From the NCBI RefSeq assembly GCF_009469605.1, contig NZ_SSXU01000001.1, positions 124,001 through 188,000 of the forward strand: a DNA stretch of 64,000 nt, in the 5' to 3' direction. The stretch comes from Zoogloea sp. 1C4. GTDB lineage: Bacteria > Pseudomonadota > Gammaproteobacteria > Burkholderiales > Rhodocyclaceae. Position 1 is the stretch's first letter, and every line of letters begins with the position of its first letter. Shown here piece by piece: positions 55,455-64,000 of this stretch. Made by a program: the position numbers and the translations under genes. The notes under the pieces were generated by a model that saw only the letters and a program-made list of their open reading frames with translations, searched no databases and was not told the DNA's origin.

Positions 55455-55934
55455 CTAGAGCAGCGCCTCGATGTCTGCCGCCAGGGCTTCTGGCGTCGTC
55501 GTCGGGGCGTAGCGGCGGACCGGCGTCCCGCTGCGGTCCACCAGGAATTTCGTGAAGTTCCACTTGATGGCGCGACTGCCGAGCACACCCGGCAGGGCCG
55601 CCGTGAGATACACGAACACCGGATGGGCATCCGGGCCGTTCACATTCACCTTTTCGGTGAGCAGGAAATCCACGCCGTAGTTGCGTTCGCAGAACGCCGC
55701 GATCTCGTCTTCCGTGCCCGGCTCCTGCGCGCCAAACTGATTGCACGGAAAACCCACCACCACCAGCCCGCGCGGCCCAAGCTGCTGGTGCAACTGCTCC
55801 AGGCCCTTGTACTGGGGCGTGAAGCCGCAACGGCTGGCGGTATTCACCACCAGCAGCGCCTTGCCGGCGAAATCCGCAAAACGGATCACGCCGCCGCCAA
55901 GACGGCCAACCTCGAAATCGTGGATGCCCGGCAT
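55455..55934 (-). CDS. Glutathione peroxidase family protein (Cys type)
   Basis: The 159-residue thioredoxin-fold peroxidase has the active-site Cys36 in NTASRCGFTPQ, with FPCNQFGAQEPG and IKWNFTKFLVD completing the Cys-Gln-Trp set. It uses Cys, not selenocysteine, so thioredoxin may be the real reductant, as in related enzymes. It starts 17 bases after iscX on the same strand, so it may be the last gene of the isc transcript. It converges on the response regulator with a 9-base gap. Confidence 0.94.
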   Translation of the reverse strand: MPGIHDFEVGRLGGGVIRFADFAGKALLVVNTASRCGFTPQYKGLEQLHQQLGPRGLVVVGFPCNQFGAQEPGTEDEIAAFCERNYGVDFLLTEKVNVNGPDAHPVFVYLTAALPGVLGSRAIKWNFTKFLVDRSGTPVRRYAPTTTPEALAADIEALL

Positions 55935-55951
55935 GGCGCGCGTCGCCTTCT

Positions 55952-56146
55952 TCAGGCCACTTCGTCGATCCAGGCCTGCTGGATCGCCTCAAGCACCCGT
56001 TCGCCGCAGTGCTTGGGGTCGTCGTTGAACTCGGGCAGCGCCATGACCCAGCGCATCAGGTCAACAAAGTTGAGCTTTTCCGGATCCACATCGGGATGCG
56101 CTTCGGACAGCTGGATGCCGATTTCCTGAACGTCAGTCCACTTCAT
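55952..56146 (-). CDS. iscX: Fe-S assembly protein IscX
   Basis: The 64-residue acidic protein starts MKWTDVQEIGIQLSEAHPDV and contains DPEKLNFVDLMRWV, the IscX (YfhJ) signature. It binds IscS and iron and modulates cluster assembly. The ATG overlaps the fdx stop by one base. It is the expected last member of the isc operon. Short, but the sequence match is unmistakable. Confidence 0.94.
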   Translation of the reverse strand: MKWTDVQEIGIQLSEAHPDVDPEKLNFVDLMRWVMALPEFNDDPKHCGERVLEAIQQAWIDEVA

Positions 56147-56487
56147 CAGTGCTTGCCCTCCCGGGCCATGTTGATCGAGTACTTGGGAATCTCGACGGTC
56201 AGCGGCGTGGTGCCGACCACCGCCTGACACGACAGGCGCGAGTTGGGCTCCAGGCCCCAGGCCTTGTCGAGCAGGTCTTCCTCGAGTTCCTCGGCCGGCT
56301 CGAGGCTGTTGAAGCCTTCCCGCACGATCACGTGGCAGGTGGTGCACGCACAGGATTTCTCGCAGGCGTGCTCGATCTCGATGTCGTTGGCGAGCAGGGT
56401 GTCGCAGATGGTCTGGCCGGGTTCGGCCTCCAGCACCGCGCCCTCGGGGCACAGCTCCACGTGGGGGAGCACAATCAGGGTCGTCAT
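56146..56487 (-). CDS. fdx: ISC-type 2Fe-2S ferredoxin
   Basis: The 113-residue ferredoxin supplies electrons to Fe-S cluster assembly. The cluster cysteines are C42, C48, C51 and C87 in CEKSCACTTCHVIVREGF and SRLSCQAVVG, the CX5CX2CX35C pattern of adrenodoxin-type Fdx. It is 8 bases after hscA and overlaps iscX. Confidence 0.96.
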   Translation of the reverse strand: MTTLIVLPHVELCPEGAVLEAEPGQTICDTLLANDIEIEHACEKSCACTTCHVIVREGFNSLEPAEELEEDLLDKAWGLEPNSRLSCQAVVGTTPLTVEIPKYSINMAREGKH

Positions 56488-56495
56488 GTTCGGTC

Positions 56496-58364
56496 TTAAA
56501 TCTTGATGTCGTCGATCTTGTGGCCGGCCAGGGCCTCGCGGATGCTCTTGTCCATCCGGCGCGATGCGAACTCGTTGGAGGCACGGTTGAAGGCTTCCAG
56601 CTGGATCTTGATCGCCCGCACGTCCTGCCCTTCGGCAGCGGCGCGCAGCGCAGCGATGGCCACGTCCAGCGACGCCCGTTCGGCGGCGTTGAGCAGCCCG
56701 CCATCAATGGCCAGGGCCTTTTCGGTGGCCTCGACGACGCGGGCCGCCTCGACCTGCTGTTCCTTCAGGCCGCGCAGTTCCATGTCGCGCTGGGCGTGCT
56801 CGAAACCGGCCTTCAGCATCTCGGCGATCTCGTCGTCGGCAAGGCCGTAGGACGGCTTCACCTCGACCCGCGCCTCGACACCGGTGGCCTGCTCCCGGGC
56901 GGTGACCGACAGGAGCCCGTCGGCGTCCACCTGGAAGGTCACGCGGATGCGCGCGGCGCCCGCCACCATCGGCGGAATGCCGCGCAGTTCGAAGCGGGCC
57001 AGCGAACGGCAGTCGGAAACCAGCTCGCGCTCGCCCTGCACCACATGGAAGGCCATGGCCGTCTGGCCGTCCTTGAAGGTGGTGAAATCCTGGGCGCGGG
57101 CAGTCGGGATGGTGGAATTGCGGGGGATGATCTTCTCGACCAGCCCGCCCATCGTCTCGATGCCGAGGGACAGCGGGATGACGTCGAGGAGCAGCCATTC
57201 GTCCTCGCCCGCCCTGTTGCCGGCCAGCACGTTGGCCTGCATCGCGGCGCCCACGGCGACGACGGTGTCGGGATCGAGGTTGGTGAGCGGCGTCTGGCCG
57301 AAGAATTCGCCGACGGCCTTCTGAACGTGGGGCATGCGCGTGGCGCCGCCCACCATCACCACGCCCTTCACGTCGGCGGGGTCGAGGCCGGCGTCGCGCA
57401 GGGCTTTCTTGAGCGGGCGAATGGTCTTGTCCACCAGCGGCCGGGTGATGTCCACGAACACGTCGCGGGAAATGACGAGGTCCACCTCGTCACCGCTGTC
57501 GAGGGTCATGCGGATCGGCACGGATTCGTCGAGGGTCAGGCGTTCCTTCACCTCGCGGGCCTTCATCAGCATGCGCCGGGAGTCCCGGTCGGACGGCAGC
57601 GAAATGCCGGCGTTGTCGAGCATCCAGCAGAACAGGCGATGGTCGAAGTCGTCGCCGCCCAGGGCCGCATCGCCGCTGGTGGCCACCACCTCGAACACCC
57701 CGCGGGAGAGCCGCAGGATGGAGATGTCGAAGGTGCCGCCACCCAGGTCGTACACCGCATAGACGCCTTCAGAGGCATTCTCGAGGCCATAGGCGATGGC
57801 TGCCGCGGTGGGCTCGTTGAGGAGGCGGAGCACGTTGAGCCCGGCGAGCCGGGCCGCATCCTTGGTGGCCTGGCGCTGGGCGTCATCGAAGTAGGCGGGC
57901 ACGGTGATGACCGCGCCGGTGAGCTCTCCGCCCAAGCTGCGTTCGGCGCGGATGCGCAGATCCTTGAGGATTTCGGCGGAGACTTCGACCGGGCTCTTCA
58001 CGCCCTGGATGGTGCGCAGGCGGACCATGCCTTCGGTGTCGACGAAGTCGTAGGGCATGGTCTCGACGTGGGCCACGTCCTTCAGGCCACGGCCCATGAA
58101 GCGCTTGACCGACACGATGGTGTTGCGCGGATCGACCGCCTGGGTCGCCATCGCCTTGCGACCGACGACGATCTGGCCGTCGGGCAGGTAGTGCACGATG
58201 GACGGCAGCAGCATCTTGCCGTCTTCGTCCTGCAGGCACTGGGGGATGCCGTTGCGCACGGTAGCCACCAGGGAGTTGGTCGTACCCAGATCGATCCCCA
58301 CCGCCAGCCGGTGCTGGTGCGGCAGGGTGGACAGGCCCGGTTCGGAGATTTGCAGCAGAGCCAT
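56496..58364 (-). CDS. hscA: Fe-S protein assembly chaperone HscA
   Basis: The 622-residue Hsp70 homologue releases clusters from IscU. The ATPase domain starts [19 protein letters not shown], with [20 protein letters not shown] and [13 protein letters not shown]; the substrate domain follows from about 390. It is shorter than DnaK, lacking the long C-terminal tail. Its substrate IscU carries LPPVK. The start overlaps the hscB stop by one base (TGATG). Confidence 0.97.
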   Translation of the reverse strand: MALLQISEPGLSTLPHQHRLAVGIDLGTTNSLVATVRNGIPQCLQDEDGKMLLPSIVHYLPDGQIVVGRKAMATQAVDPRNTIVSVKRFMGRGLKDVAHVETMPYDFVDTEGMVRLRTIQGVKSPVEVSAEILKDLRIRAERSLGGELTGAVITVPAYFDDAQRQATKDAARLAGLNVLRLLNEPTAAAIAYGLENASEGVYAVYDLGGGTFDISILRLSRGVFEVVATSGDAALGGDDFDHRLFCWMLDNAGISLPSDRDSRRMLMKAREVKERLTLDESVPIRMTLDSGDEVDLVISRDVFVDITRPLVDKTIRPLKKALRDAGLDPADVKGVVMVGGATRMPHVQKAVGEFFGQTPLTNLDPDTVVAVGAAMQANVLAGNRAGEDEWLLLDVIPLSLGIETMGGLVEKIIPRNSTIPTARAQDFTTFKDGQTAMAFHVVQGERELVSDCRSLARFELRGIPPMVAGAARIRVTFQVDADGLLSVTAREQATGVEARVEVKPSYGLADDEIAEMLKAGFEHAQRDMELRGLKEQQVEAARVVEATEKALAIDGGLLNAAERASLDVAIAALRAAAEGQDVRAIKIQLEAFNRASNEFASRRMDKSIREALAGHKIDDIKI

Positions 58365-58894
58365 CAGGATTCCAGCGCCGTCAAGGCGTCATTGATTTCG
58401 TGTTGCAGCTTTTCGAGGAATTTCATGCGACGGATGGTATCGGCGGCGGCGTCGAGATCGACGGTGTCGTCGAGCTGCTGGCCGAGTTCTTCCACCAGCG
58501 CCCGGGTGTTGTGGCGGATGCGCCGGGCGAGCTCGTCGAGCACGTCCTCGTCGGCGGCCTCACGGGCCTCGCCGAGGGCCTCGCGCCATTCCATCTGCTC
58601 CATCAGGAACTCGGCGGACATGGCGGTGTTGGTGTCGAACGCAGGATCGACACCGCGCTGCTCAAGCAGGTAATGCCCGCGGGTGAGCGGGCCCTTGAGG
58701 GTGCGGAAGGCTTCGTTGACGTGGGTCGCCCACTGCATCGACTGACGCTTCTCGGCGTCGGACAGGTGGGCAAAGCGGTCGGGATGGACCCTGCCCTGCA
58801 GGTCGAGATAGGCCTGCTCCAGCCGCTCCTCGTCGATGCGGAAGGCCGGCGTCAGGCCGAAGAGCACAAAGTAATCCTGCTTGAGATCGAGCAT
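58364..58894 (-). CDS. hscB: Co-chaperone HscB
   Basis: The 176-residue J-protein starts [20 protein letters not shown] and has the HPD motif in [20 protein letters not shown], followed by the C-terminal helical bundle that binds IscU. It delivers IscU to HscA, whose gene it overlaps. It is 16 bases after iscA. Confidence 0.96.
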   Translation of the reverse strand: MLDLKQDYFVLFGLTPAFRIDEERLEQAYLDLQGRVHPDRFAHLSDAEKRQSMQWATHVNEAFRTLKGPLTRGHYLLEQRGVDPAFDTNTAMSAEFLMEQMEWREALGEAREAADEDVLDELARRIRHNTRALVEELGQQLDDTVDLDAAADTIRRMKFLEKLQHEINDALTALES

Positions 58895-58910
58895 CGTGGA
58901 CGTTCGCGCC

Positions 58911-59234
58911 TCAGACCGTGAAGCTTTCGCCGCAGCCGCACTGGTCCTTCACGTTCGGGTTGTTGAACTTGAAACCCTCGTTGAGGCCCTCGCGCACGAA
59001 GTCGAGTTCGGTGCCATCCATGTAGGGCAGGCTCTTCGGGTCAATCAGCACCTTGAGACCGTGGCTTTCGAAGACGATGTCCTCGGGCAGCACCTCATCG
59101 GCAAACTCGAGCTTGTACGCCATGCCGGAACAGCCCGACGTACGCACGCCGAGGCGGATGCCGACCCCCTTGCCGCGCTTGGCGATGAAGTTGCCGATGT
59201 GGGTTGCTGCCTTGTCGGACAGGGTTACTGCCAT
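58911..59234 (-). CDS. iscA: Iron-sulfur assembly protein IscA
   Basis: The 107-residue A-type carrier has the three cluster cysteines C35 ([12 protein letters not shown]), C99 and C101 (DQCGCGESF). The ATG 34-base-pair upstream extension is not used; the start at 59234 ([13 protein letters not shown]) lies 14 bases after iscU. It passes clusters to target proteins. Confidence 0.97.
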   Translation of the reverse strand: MAVTLSDKAATHIGNFIAKRGKGVGIRLGVRTSGCSGMAYKLEFADEVLPEDIVFESHGLKVLIDPKSLPYMDGTELDFVREGLNEGFKFNNPNVKDQCGCGESFTV

Positions 59235-59248
59235 GATCGAACTCCTTG

Positions 59249-59632
59249 TCAGCCGTTGTGCTTTTTCTTGTAATCCTCGACCGCCGCCTTGATGGCGTCT
59301 TCGGCCAGGATCGAGCAGTGGATCTTCACCGGCGGCAGGGCCAGTTCTTCGGCGATGGCCGTGTTCTTGATCTCCAGCGCCTGGTCGAGGGTCTTGCCCT
59401 TGACCCACTCGGTGACGAGGGAGCTGGAAGCGATCGCCGAGCCACAGCCGTAGGTCTTGAACTTGGCATCTTCGATGATGCCGTCCTTGCCGACCTTGAT
59501 CTGCAGTTTCATCACGTCGCCACACGCCGGAGCGCCGACCATGCCGGTGCCCACGCCGTCGTCTTCCTTGCCGAATGCACCGACGTTACGGGGATTCTCG
59601 TAGTGGTCCAGAACCTTTTCGCTGTATGCCAT
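59249..59632 (-). CDS. iscU: Fe-S cluster assembly scaffold IscU
   Basis: The 127-residue scaffold carries C37, C63 and C106 with D39 and H105 ([34 protein letters not shown]), and the HscA recognition motif LPPVK at 99-103. The ATG at 59632 begins [18 protein letters not shown], the standard start. It follows iscS by 13 bases. Confidence 0.98.
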   Translation of the reverse strand: MAYSEKVLDHYENPRNVGAFGKEDDGVGTGMVGAPACGDVMKLQIKVGKDGIIEDAKFKTYGCGSAIASSSLVTEWVKGKTLDQALEIKNTAIAEELALPPVKIHCSILAEDAIKAAVEDYKKKHNG

Positions 59633-59645
59633 TTTTGCTCTCCTG

Positions 59646-60863
59646 TCAGTGCGCTGCCCACTGCACGGTATCAAGATCGATGCCTTCCTTGAACATGTCC
59701 CACAGGGGCGACAGTTCGCGGAGCTTTCCGACCTTGCGCTGCAGCAAGTCGATTGTATAGTCGATTTCCTCGTCCGTCGTGAAGCGGCCGATGGTGAAAC
59801 GGATGGAACTGTGGGCGAGCTCGTCGTTGCGGCCCAGGGCGCGCAGCACGTACGACGGCTCGAGGCTCGCCGAGGTGCAGGCCGAACCGCTCGACACGGC
59901 GATGTCCTTGATCGCCATGATCAGGGATTCGCCTTCCACGTAGGCGAAGCTGATGTTCAGGTTGTGGGGCACGCGATGGACCATGTCGCCATTGACGAAG
60001 GTTTCCTCGATCTGACTGAGGCCCTTCAGCAGGCGGTCACGCAGGGCGCCGACGCGCTTGTTTTCTTCGGCCATCTCGAGGCGGGCCAGGCGGAACGCCT
60101 CACCCATGCCGACGATCTGGTGGGTGGCCAGGGTGCCGGAGCGCAGGCCGCGCTCGTGGCCGCCACCGTGCATCTGGGCTTCGAGACGCACGCGCGGCTT
60201 GCGACGCACGTACAGGGCGCCGATGCCCTTCGGCCCGTAGGTTTTGTGGGCAGAGAAGGACATCAGATCGACCTTCAGCTTCGAGAGGTCGATCTCGACC
60301 TTGCCGGTGGCCTGGGCCGCATCCACATGGAAGATGATGCCCTTCTCACGGCAGATCTCGCCGATCTCGGCGATGGGCTGGATCACCCCGACTTCGTTAT
60401 TCACGAACATCACCGACACCAGGACGGTGTCCGGGCGGATCGCCGCCTTCAGCACGTCCAGATCGATCAGGCCGTCTTCCTTCACATCGAGGTAGGTGGC
60501 CTCGAAGCCGACGCGCTCAAGCTCGCGCACGGTGTCGAGCACGGCCTTGTGTTCGGTCTTGAGGGTGATGATGTGCTTGCCCTTGCCGGAATAGAAATGG
60601 GCTGCACCCTTGATCGCCAGGTTGTTCGATTCGGTTGCCCCGGAGGTCCAGATGATTTCCTTCGAGTCGGCACCCACCAGCGCCGCGACGTCCTCGCGGG
60701 CTTCCTCGACGGCCTTCTCGGCGGTCCAGCCGAAGGCGTGGCTGCGGGATGCCGGGTTGCCGAACAGCTCGGTGAGGTAGGGGATCATTTTTTCCGCAAC
60801 GCGGGGATCCACCGGCGTGGTCGCCGAATAATCGAGGTAGATCGGAAACTTGAGCATCTTCAT
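59646..60863 (-). CDS. iscS: Cysteine desulfurase IscS
   Basis: The 405-residue group I desulfurase takes sulfur from cysteine for Fe-S and tRNA thiolation. The PLP lysine is K207 ([12 protein letters not shown]) and the persulfide Cys is C329 ([16 protein letters not shown]). The N-terminus [20 protein letters not shown] is typical; an ATG two codons in is an alternative. It is downstream of a second, NifS-like desulfurase gene and upstream of iscU. Confidence 0.98.
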   Translation of the reverse strand: MKMLKFPIYLDYSATTPVDPRVAEKMIPYLTELFGNPASRSHAFGWTAEKAVEEAREDVAALVGADSKEIIWTSGATESNNLAIKGAAHFYSGKGKHIITLKTEHKAVLDTVRELERVGFEATYLDVKEDGLIDLDVLKAAIRPDTVLVSVMFVNNEVGVIQPIAEIGEICREKGIIFHVDAAQATGKVEIDLSKLKVDLMSFSAHKTYGPKGIGALYVRRKPRVRLEAQMHGGGHERGLRSGTLATHQIVGMGEAFRLARLEMAEENKRVGALRDRLLKGLSQIEETFVNGDMVHRVPHNLNISFAYVEGESLIMAIKDIAVSSGSACTSASLEPSYVLRALGRNDELAHSSIRFTIGRFTTDEEIDYTIDLLQRKVGKLRELSPLWDMFKEGIDLDTVQWAAH

Positions 60864-60901
60864 CTTCTCCGTACAGCAAAAATTTTAAACCGTTCAGAAA
60901 C

Positions 60902-62050
<1,149 letters not shown>

Positions 62051-62067
62051 CGATCGCTCCTGTGAAA

Positions 62068-62550
62068 TCAGGCCGTTGCCGGAACAACGCCCTTGGCGGA
62101 CGCAGCCGAGCGCTCATCGTGAAGCACCGATACCTGTGCCGCCTTGGCCCGCTGCTGCTCGACGAGGTTGGCCAGCGTCACCGAGTGCAGGTATTCATAC
62201 ATGCGACGGTTGAGGTTGGTCCACAGCTCGTGGGTCATGCAGCGGTGCTCGTCCTTGCAGTTTTCCTTGCCACCGCAGGAGGTGGCATCCAGCGGCTCAT
62301 CCACCGCGGCGATGATGTCGGCGACGGTGATCGACGCCATATCCCGGGCCAGCGCGTAACCGCCTCCGGGGCCGCGGACGCTGCTGACCAGCTCGAAGCG
62401 GCGCAGCTTGCCAAACAGCTGCTCGAGGTAGGAGAGGGAAATCTTCTGGCGATCGGCGATGCCCGCCAGCGTCACGGGGCCCTCGGCACAACGCAGCGCC
62501 AGATCAATCATTGCCGTGACGGCAAAACGACCTTTGGTGGTGAGTCTCAT
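62068..62550 (-). CDS. iscR: Fe-S cluster regulator IscR
   Basis: The 160-residue Rrf2 protein aligns without gaps to E. coli IscR through residue 107. The 2Fe-2S ligands are C92, C98, C104 and H107 (TSCGGKENCKDEHRCMTH). The helix-turn-helix covers about 28-50 (LADI-like LAGIADRQKISLSYLEQLF). It represses its own operon when it carries a cluster. The promoter has two type-1 IscR boxes, consistent with autorepression. It heads the isc genes. Confidence 0.97.
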   Translation of the reverse strand: MRLTTKGRFAVTAMIDLALRCAEGPVTLAGIADRQKISLSYLEQLFGKLRRFELVSSVRGPGGGYALARDMASITVADIIAAVDEPLDATSCGGKENCKDEHRCMTHELWTNLNRRMYEYLHSVTLANLVEQQRAKAAQVSVLHDERSAASAKGVVPATA

Positions 62551-62576
62551 GGTGGCTCCTGGGGGCGGGCAAATTA

Positions 62577-62601
62577 ATAGTTGAACGTTTCAGTCAAGAA
62601 T
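62577..62601 (-). promoter_or_regulatory. IscR type-1 box, downstream copy
   Basis: On the minus strand ATTCTTGACT-GAAACGTTCAACTAT matches the E. coli type-1 consensus ATASYYGACTRWWWYAGTCRRSTAT at 22 of 25 positions. It overlaps the -10 end of the iscR promoter and the expected transcription start, a repressing position. Confidence 0.8.
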
Positions 62602-62625
62602 ACCAAACCCGACAAAAACGATCAA
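62597..62625 (-). promoter_or_regulatory. Sigma70 promoter of the iscR operon
   Basis: On the minus strand TTGATC (62625-62620) and TATTCT (62602-62597) are 17 bases apart, 47 bases before the iscR ATG. It is flanked by two IscR-type boxes, as in E. coli iscR. Confidence 0.75.
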
Positions 62626-62629
62626 CTAT
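62605..62629 (-). promoter_or_regulatory. IscR type-1 box, upstream copy
   Basis: On the minus strand ATAGTTGATC-GTTTTTGTCGGGTTT matches the type-1 consensus at 21 of 25 positions. It covers the -35 of the iscR promoter and is separated from the downstream box by 3 bases. Confidence 0.72.
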
Positions 62630-62653
62630 TTTCACACCCGCAACACAGGCCGC

Positions 62654-63418
62654 TCAATCCACCATCTTGCCGAGCCCTTGCGGGTCGAAGGCGTCTTCGG
62701 ACTTGGCCGCTTCCTCCACCGAAATCCCGGCCTCGGCGAGCTTGTCGAGCAGCACGCGGATGCGCCGGTCGGTCTCGACGGCGTGGTCGAGCAGGCCGTG
62801 CAGCGCCTTTGAAACCGGGTCGTCCAGATCGCGGGTGACGCCGTAAGCGGTGAAGCCCATCTGCTCCGCCTTGGCCTCGCGGGCCCGGGCAGCGTCATCC
62901 TTGCCGGCCTCGATGACGCGGGCCGGATTGCCGACCGCGGTCGCCCCTGCCGGCACCGGCTTGACCACCACCGCATTGGAACCCACCTTGGCCCCGTCGC
63001 CCACCTCGAAGCCGCCCAGCACCTTGGCGCCAGCGCCGATCACGACGCCGCGCCCCAGCGTGGGATGGCGCTTGGTGCCACGGTAGAGCGAGGTGCCGCC
63101 GAGGGTCACGCCCTGATAGATGGTGCAGTCGTCGCCGATCTCGGCGGTCTCGCCGATCACCACGCCCATGCCGTGGTCGATGAACACACGCCGGCCGATG
63201 GTCGCACCGGGATGGATCTCGATGCCGGTGAGCATCCGCCCCACATGGCTGCTGAAGCGCCCGACCCAGCGAAAACCGTTGGTCCAGGCAAGATGGGCAA
63301 AACGATGCAGCCACAGGGCGTGCATCCCGGGATAGCAGGTGAGCACTTCCCACCTGGAGCGTGCGGCCGGATCTCGCTCAAGCACATTGGCGATGTCCTC
63401 ACGCAGACGACTGAACAT
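62654..63418 (-). CDS. cysE: Serine O-acetyltransferase
   Basis: The 254-residue enzyme acetylates serine, the first step of cysteine synthesis. The N-terminal helical domain is followed by the left-handed helix with [39 protein letters not shown] and [18 protein letters not shown], including the catalytic His/Asp pair. The C-terminus (about 190-254) is longer than in E. coli CysE and ends GLGKMVD, without the usual C-terminal Ile that binds cysteine synthase. It lies upstream of iscR, supplying substrate for two desulfurases. Confidence 0.95.
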   Translation of the reverse strand: MFSRLREDIANVLERDPAARSRWEVLTCYPGMHALWLHRFAHLAWTNGFRWVGRFSSHVGRMLTGIEIHPGATIGRRVFIDHGMGVVIGETAEIGDDCTIYQGVTLGGTSLYRGTKRHPTLGRGVVIGAGAKVLGGFEVGDGAKVGSNAVVVKPVPAGATAVGNPARVIEAGKDDAARAREAKAEQMGFTAYGVTRDLDDPVSKALHGLLDHAVETDRRIRVLLDKLAEAGISVEEAAKSEDAFDPQGLGKMVD

Positions 63419-63494
63419 GAAAGGGAACTCCCGAAACGAATCGCGCTGTTTTCCGCCCCCGCCGGCCCGGGATGGAACCGGGCGGGAGATTTTT

Positions 63495-63519
63495 ATTTCC
63501 GACTATTTTAGTCTACTTT
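63495..63519 (-). promoter_or_regulatory. Candidate IscR type-1 box upstream of cysE
   Basis: On the minus strand AAAGTAGACT-AAAATAGTCGGAAAT matches the type-1 consensus at 21 of 25 positions, and the 13-base core GACTAAAATAGTC is a perfect match and palindrome. It overlaps the trmJ stop and lies 77 bases before the cysE ATG. No clear -35/-10 pair could be assigned around it. Confidence 0.6.
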
Positions 63520-64000
63520 TTTTCAAAGGCGGTCAGCATTCCACGCAGAATGTTGATTTCGTCCTTCTCGAGCTGGATCCGCCCGAACAGCCGGCGCAGG
63601 CGCGGCCACAGGCGCTTGGAGTTGCTCGGATGGAAGAAACCGCTGGCGGTGATCGCCCGGTCGAGGTGGCTGAAGAAGCCCTCCACCTGCTCGAAGGTCG
63701 CCAGCTCGGATTCGAGATTCGGCGGTTCGCCCGGATCGAGGGCCGCCATCCGCAGCTCGTAGCACAGCACCTGCACCGCCGCCCCCAGGTTGAGCGACGA
63801 GTATTCGGCGCTCACCGGGATCTTCACCGGCATGTGGCACAGGGCCACGTCCTCGTTCGAGAGCCCGACCGTCTCGTTGCCGAAGACCAGCGCCACGTCA
63901 CCGAAGCTGGTGCGCGAAACGATGTCGCCGGCAGCGTCCCGGGCCCACTTCATGGGCACCGCGAGCTCGCGCCGGCGCGCGGTGAGCGCGGCGGCGAACA
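63513..64000 (-). CDS. trmJ: TrmJ-like tRNA/rRNA 2'-O-methyltransferase, C-terminal part (cut by window edge)
   Basis: The open frame from the edge to the stop at 63513 encodes about 161 residues. SPOUT motifs 2 and 3 are seen: DVALVFGNETVGLSNEDVALC and IPVSAEYSSLNLGAAVQVLCYEL. The C-terminal helical region (QVEGFFSHLDRAITASGFFH, then RRLFGRIQLEKDEINILRGM) is that of TrmJ, which methylates tRNA position 32. trmJ lies next to iscR in many proteobacteria; here cysE lies between them. Confidence 0.92.
   Translation of the reverse strand, partial: FAAALTARRRELAVPMKWARDAAGDIVSRTSFGDVALVFGNETVGLSNEDVALCHMPVKIPVSAEYSSLNLGAAVQVLCYELRMAALDPGEPPNLESELATFEQVEGFFSHLDRAITASGFFHPSNSKRLWPRLRRLFGRIQLEKDEINILRGMLTAFEKK

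Noticed and set aside
63501-63513. GACTAAAATAGTC as a trmJ terminator
   Set aside because: The stem would be only five base pairs, mostly A-T, without a T-run; an operator is more plausible.

Overview
The window reads as a chromosomal segment of a high-GC betaproteobacterium, most likely of the Rhodocyclales (Azoarcus/Thauera/Zoogloea-like). This rests on protein character and gene order: smc-zipA-ligA, dapC-dapD-pilU-dapE-prmB, rpsB-tsf-pyrH-frr-uppS-cdsA-dxr-rseP-bamA-skp-lpxD-fabZ-lpxA-lpxB-rnhB, and an isc operon carrying two cysteine desulfurase genes. The assignment below betaproteobacteria is inference. The region is almost entirely coding. I see no insertion sequence, prophage, CRISPR array, tRNA or rRNA.

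Layout. 1-3.9 kb: a beta-oxidation/electron-transfer locus (etfB, etfA, a CbiM-like membrane protein, a truncated acyl-CoA dehydrogenase) divergent from a TetR regulator, with two matching palindromes inside the overlapping divergent promoters. 3.9-10.6 kb (minus): ppx, then an Mla-type lipid transport operon (mlaE with fused STAS domain, mlaF, mlaD, lipoprotein), a crotonase-fold protein lacking both catalytic Glu residues, and a TatD nuclease. 10.7-14.3 kb (plus): ppk1 behind a Pho-box-like repeat, then a lipoprotein with seven repeats suggesting a beta-propeller. 14.4-19.1 kb: a compact bioA-F-H-C-D operon. 19.1-34.5 kb (minus): translation, isoprenoid, phospholipid, outer-membrane assembly and lipid A genes headed by rpsB. 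34.7-38.2 kb (plus): map and glnD. 38.2-39.5 kb (minus): methylthioinosine phosphorylase and a peptide deformylase gene broken by one extra base in a G7 tract. 39.6-41.4 kb: typA. 41.5-49.2 kb (minus): smc-zipA-ligA-galU. 49.4-54.9 kb (plus): lysine/DAP genes with an embedded pilus retraction ATPase gene and prmB. 55.0-55.4 kb: an orphan response regulator. 55.5-64 kb (minus): trmJ (cut by the window edge), cysE, iscR, two cysteine desulfurases, iscU, iscA, hscB, hscA, fdx, iscX and a glutathione peroxidase.

How the parts connect. The most informative non-coding signals are at regulatory junctions. Two good IscR type-1 boxes surround a sigma70 promoter before iscR, and a third box with a perfect 13-bp core lies upstream of cysE, suggesting that cysteine supply and Fe-S assembly share a regulator. 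Other signals are a Pho-box-like repeat before ppk1, TetR operators between tetR and etfB, and a structured leader before rpsB. I did not find an obviously undescribed multi-gene system. The best leads are the seven-repeat lipoprotein, the cysE-IscR link, the frameshifted def, the His/acid-rich tail on PrmB and the catalytically altered crotonase homologue.
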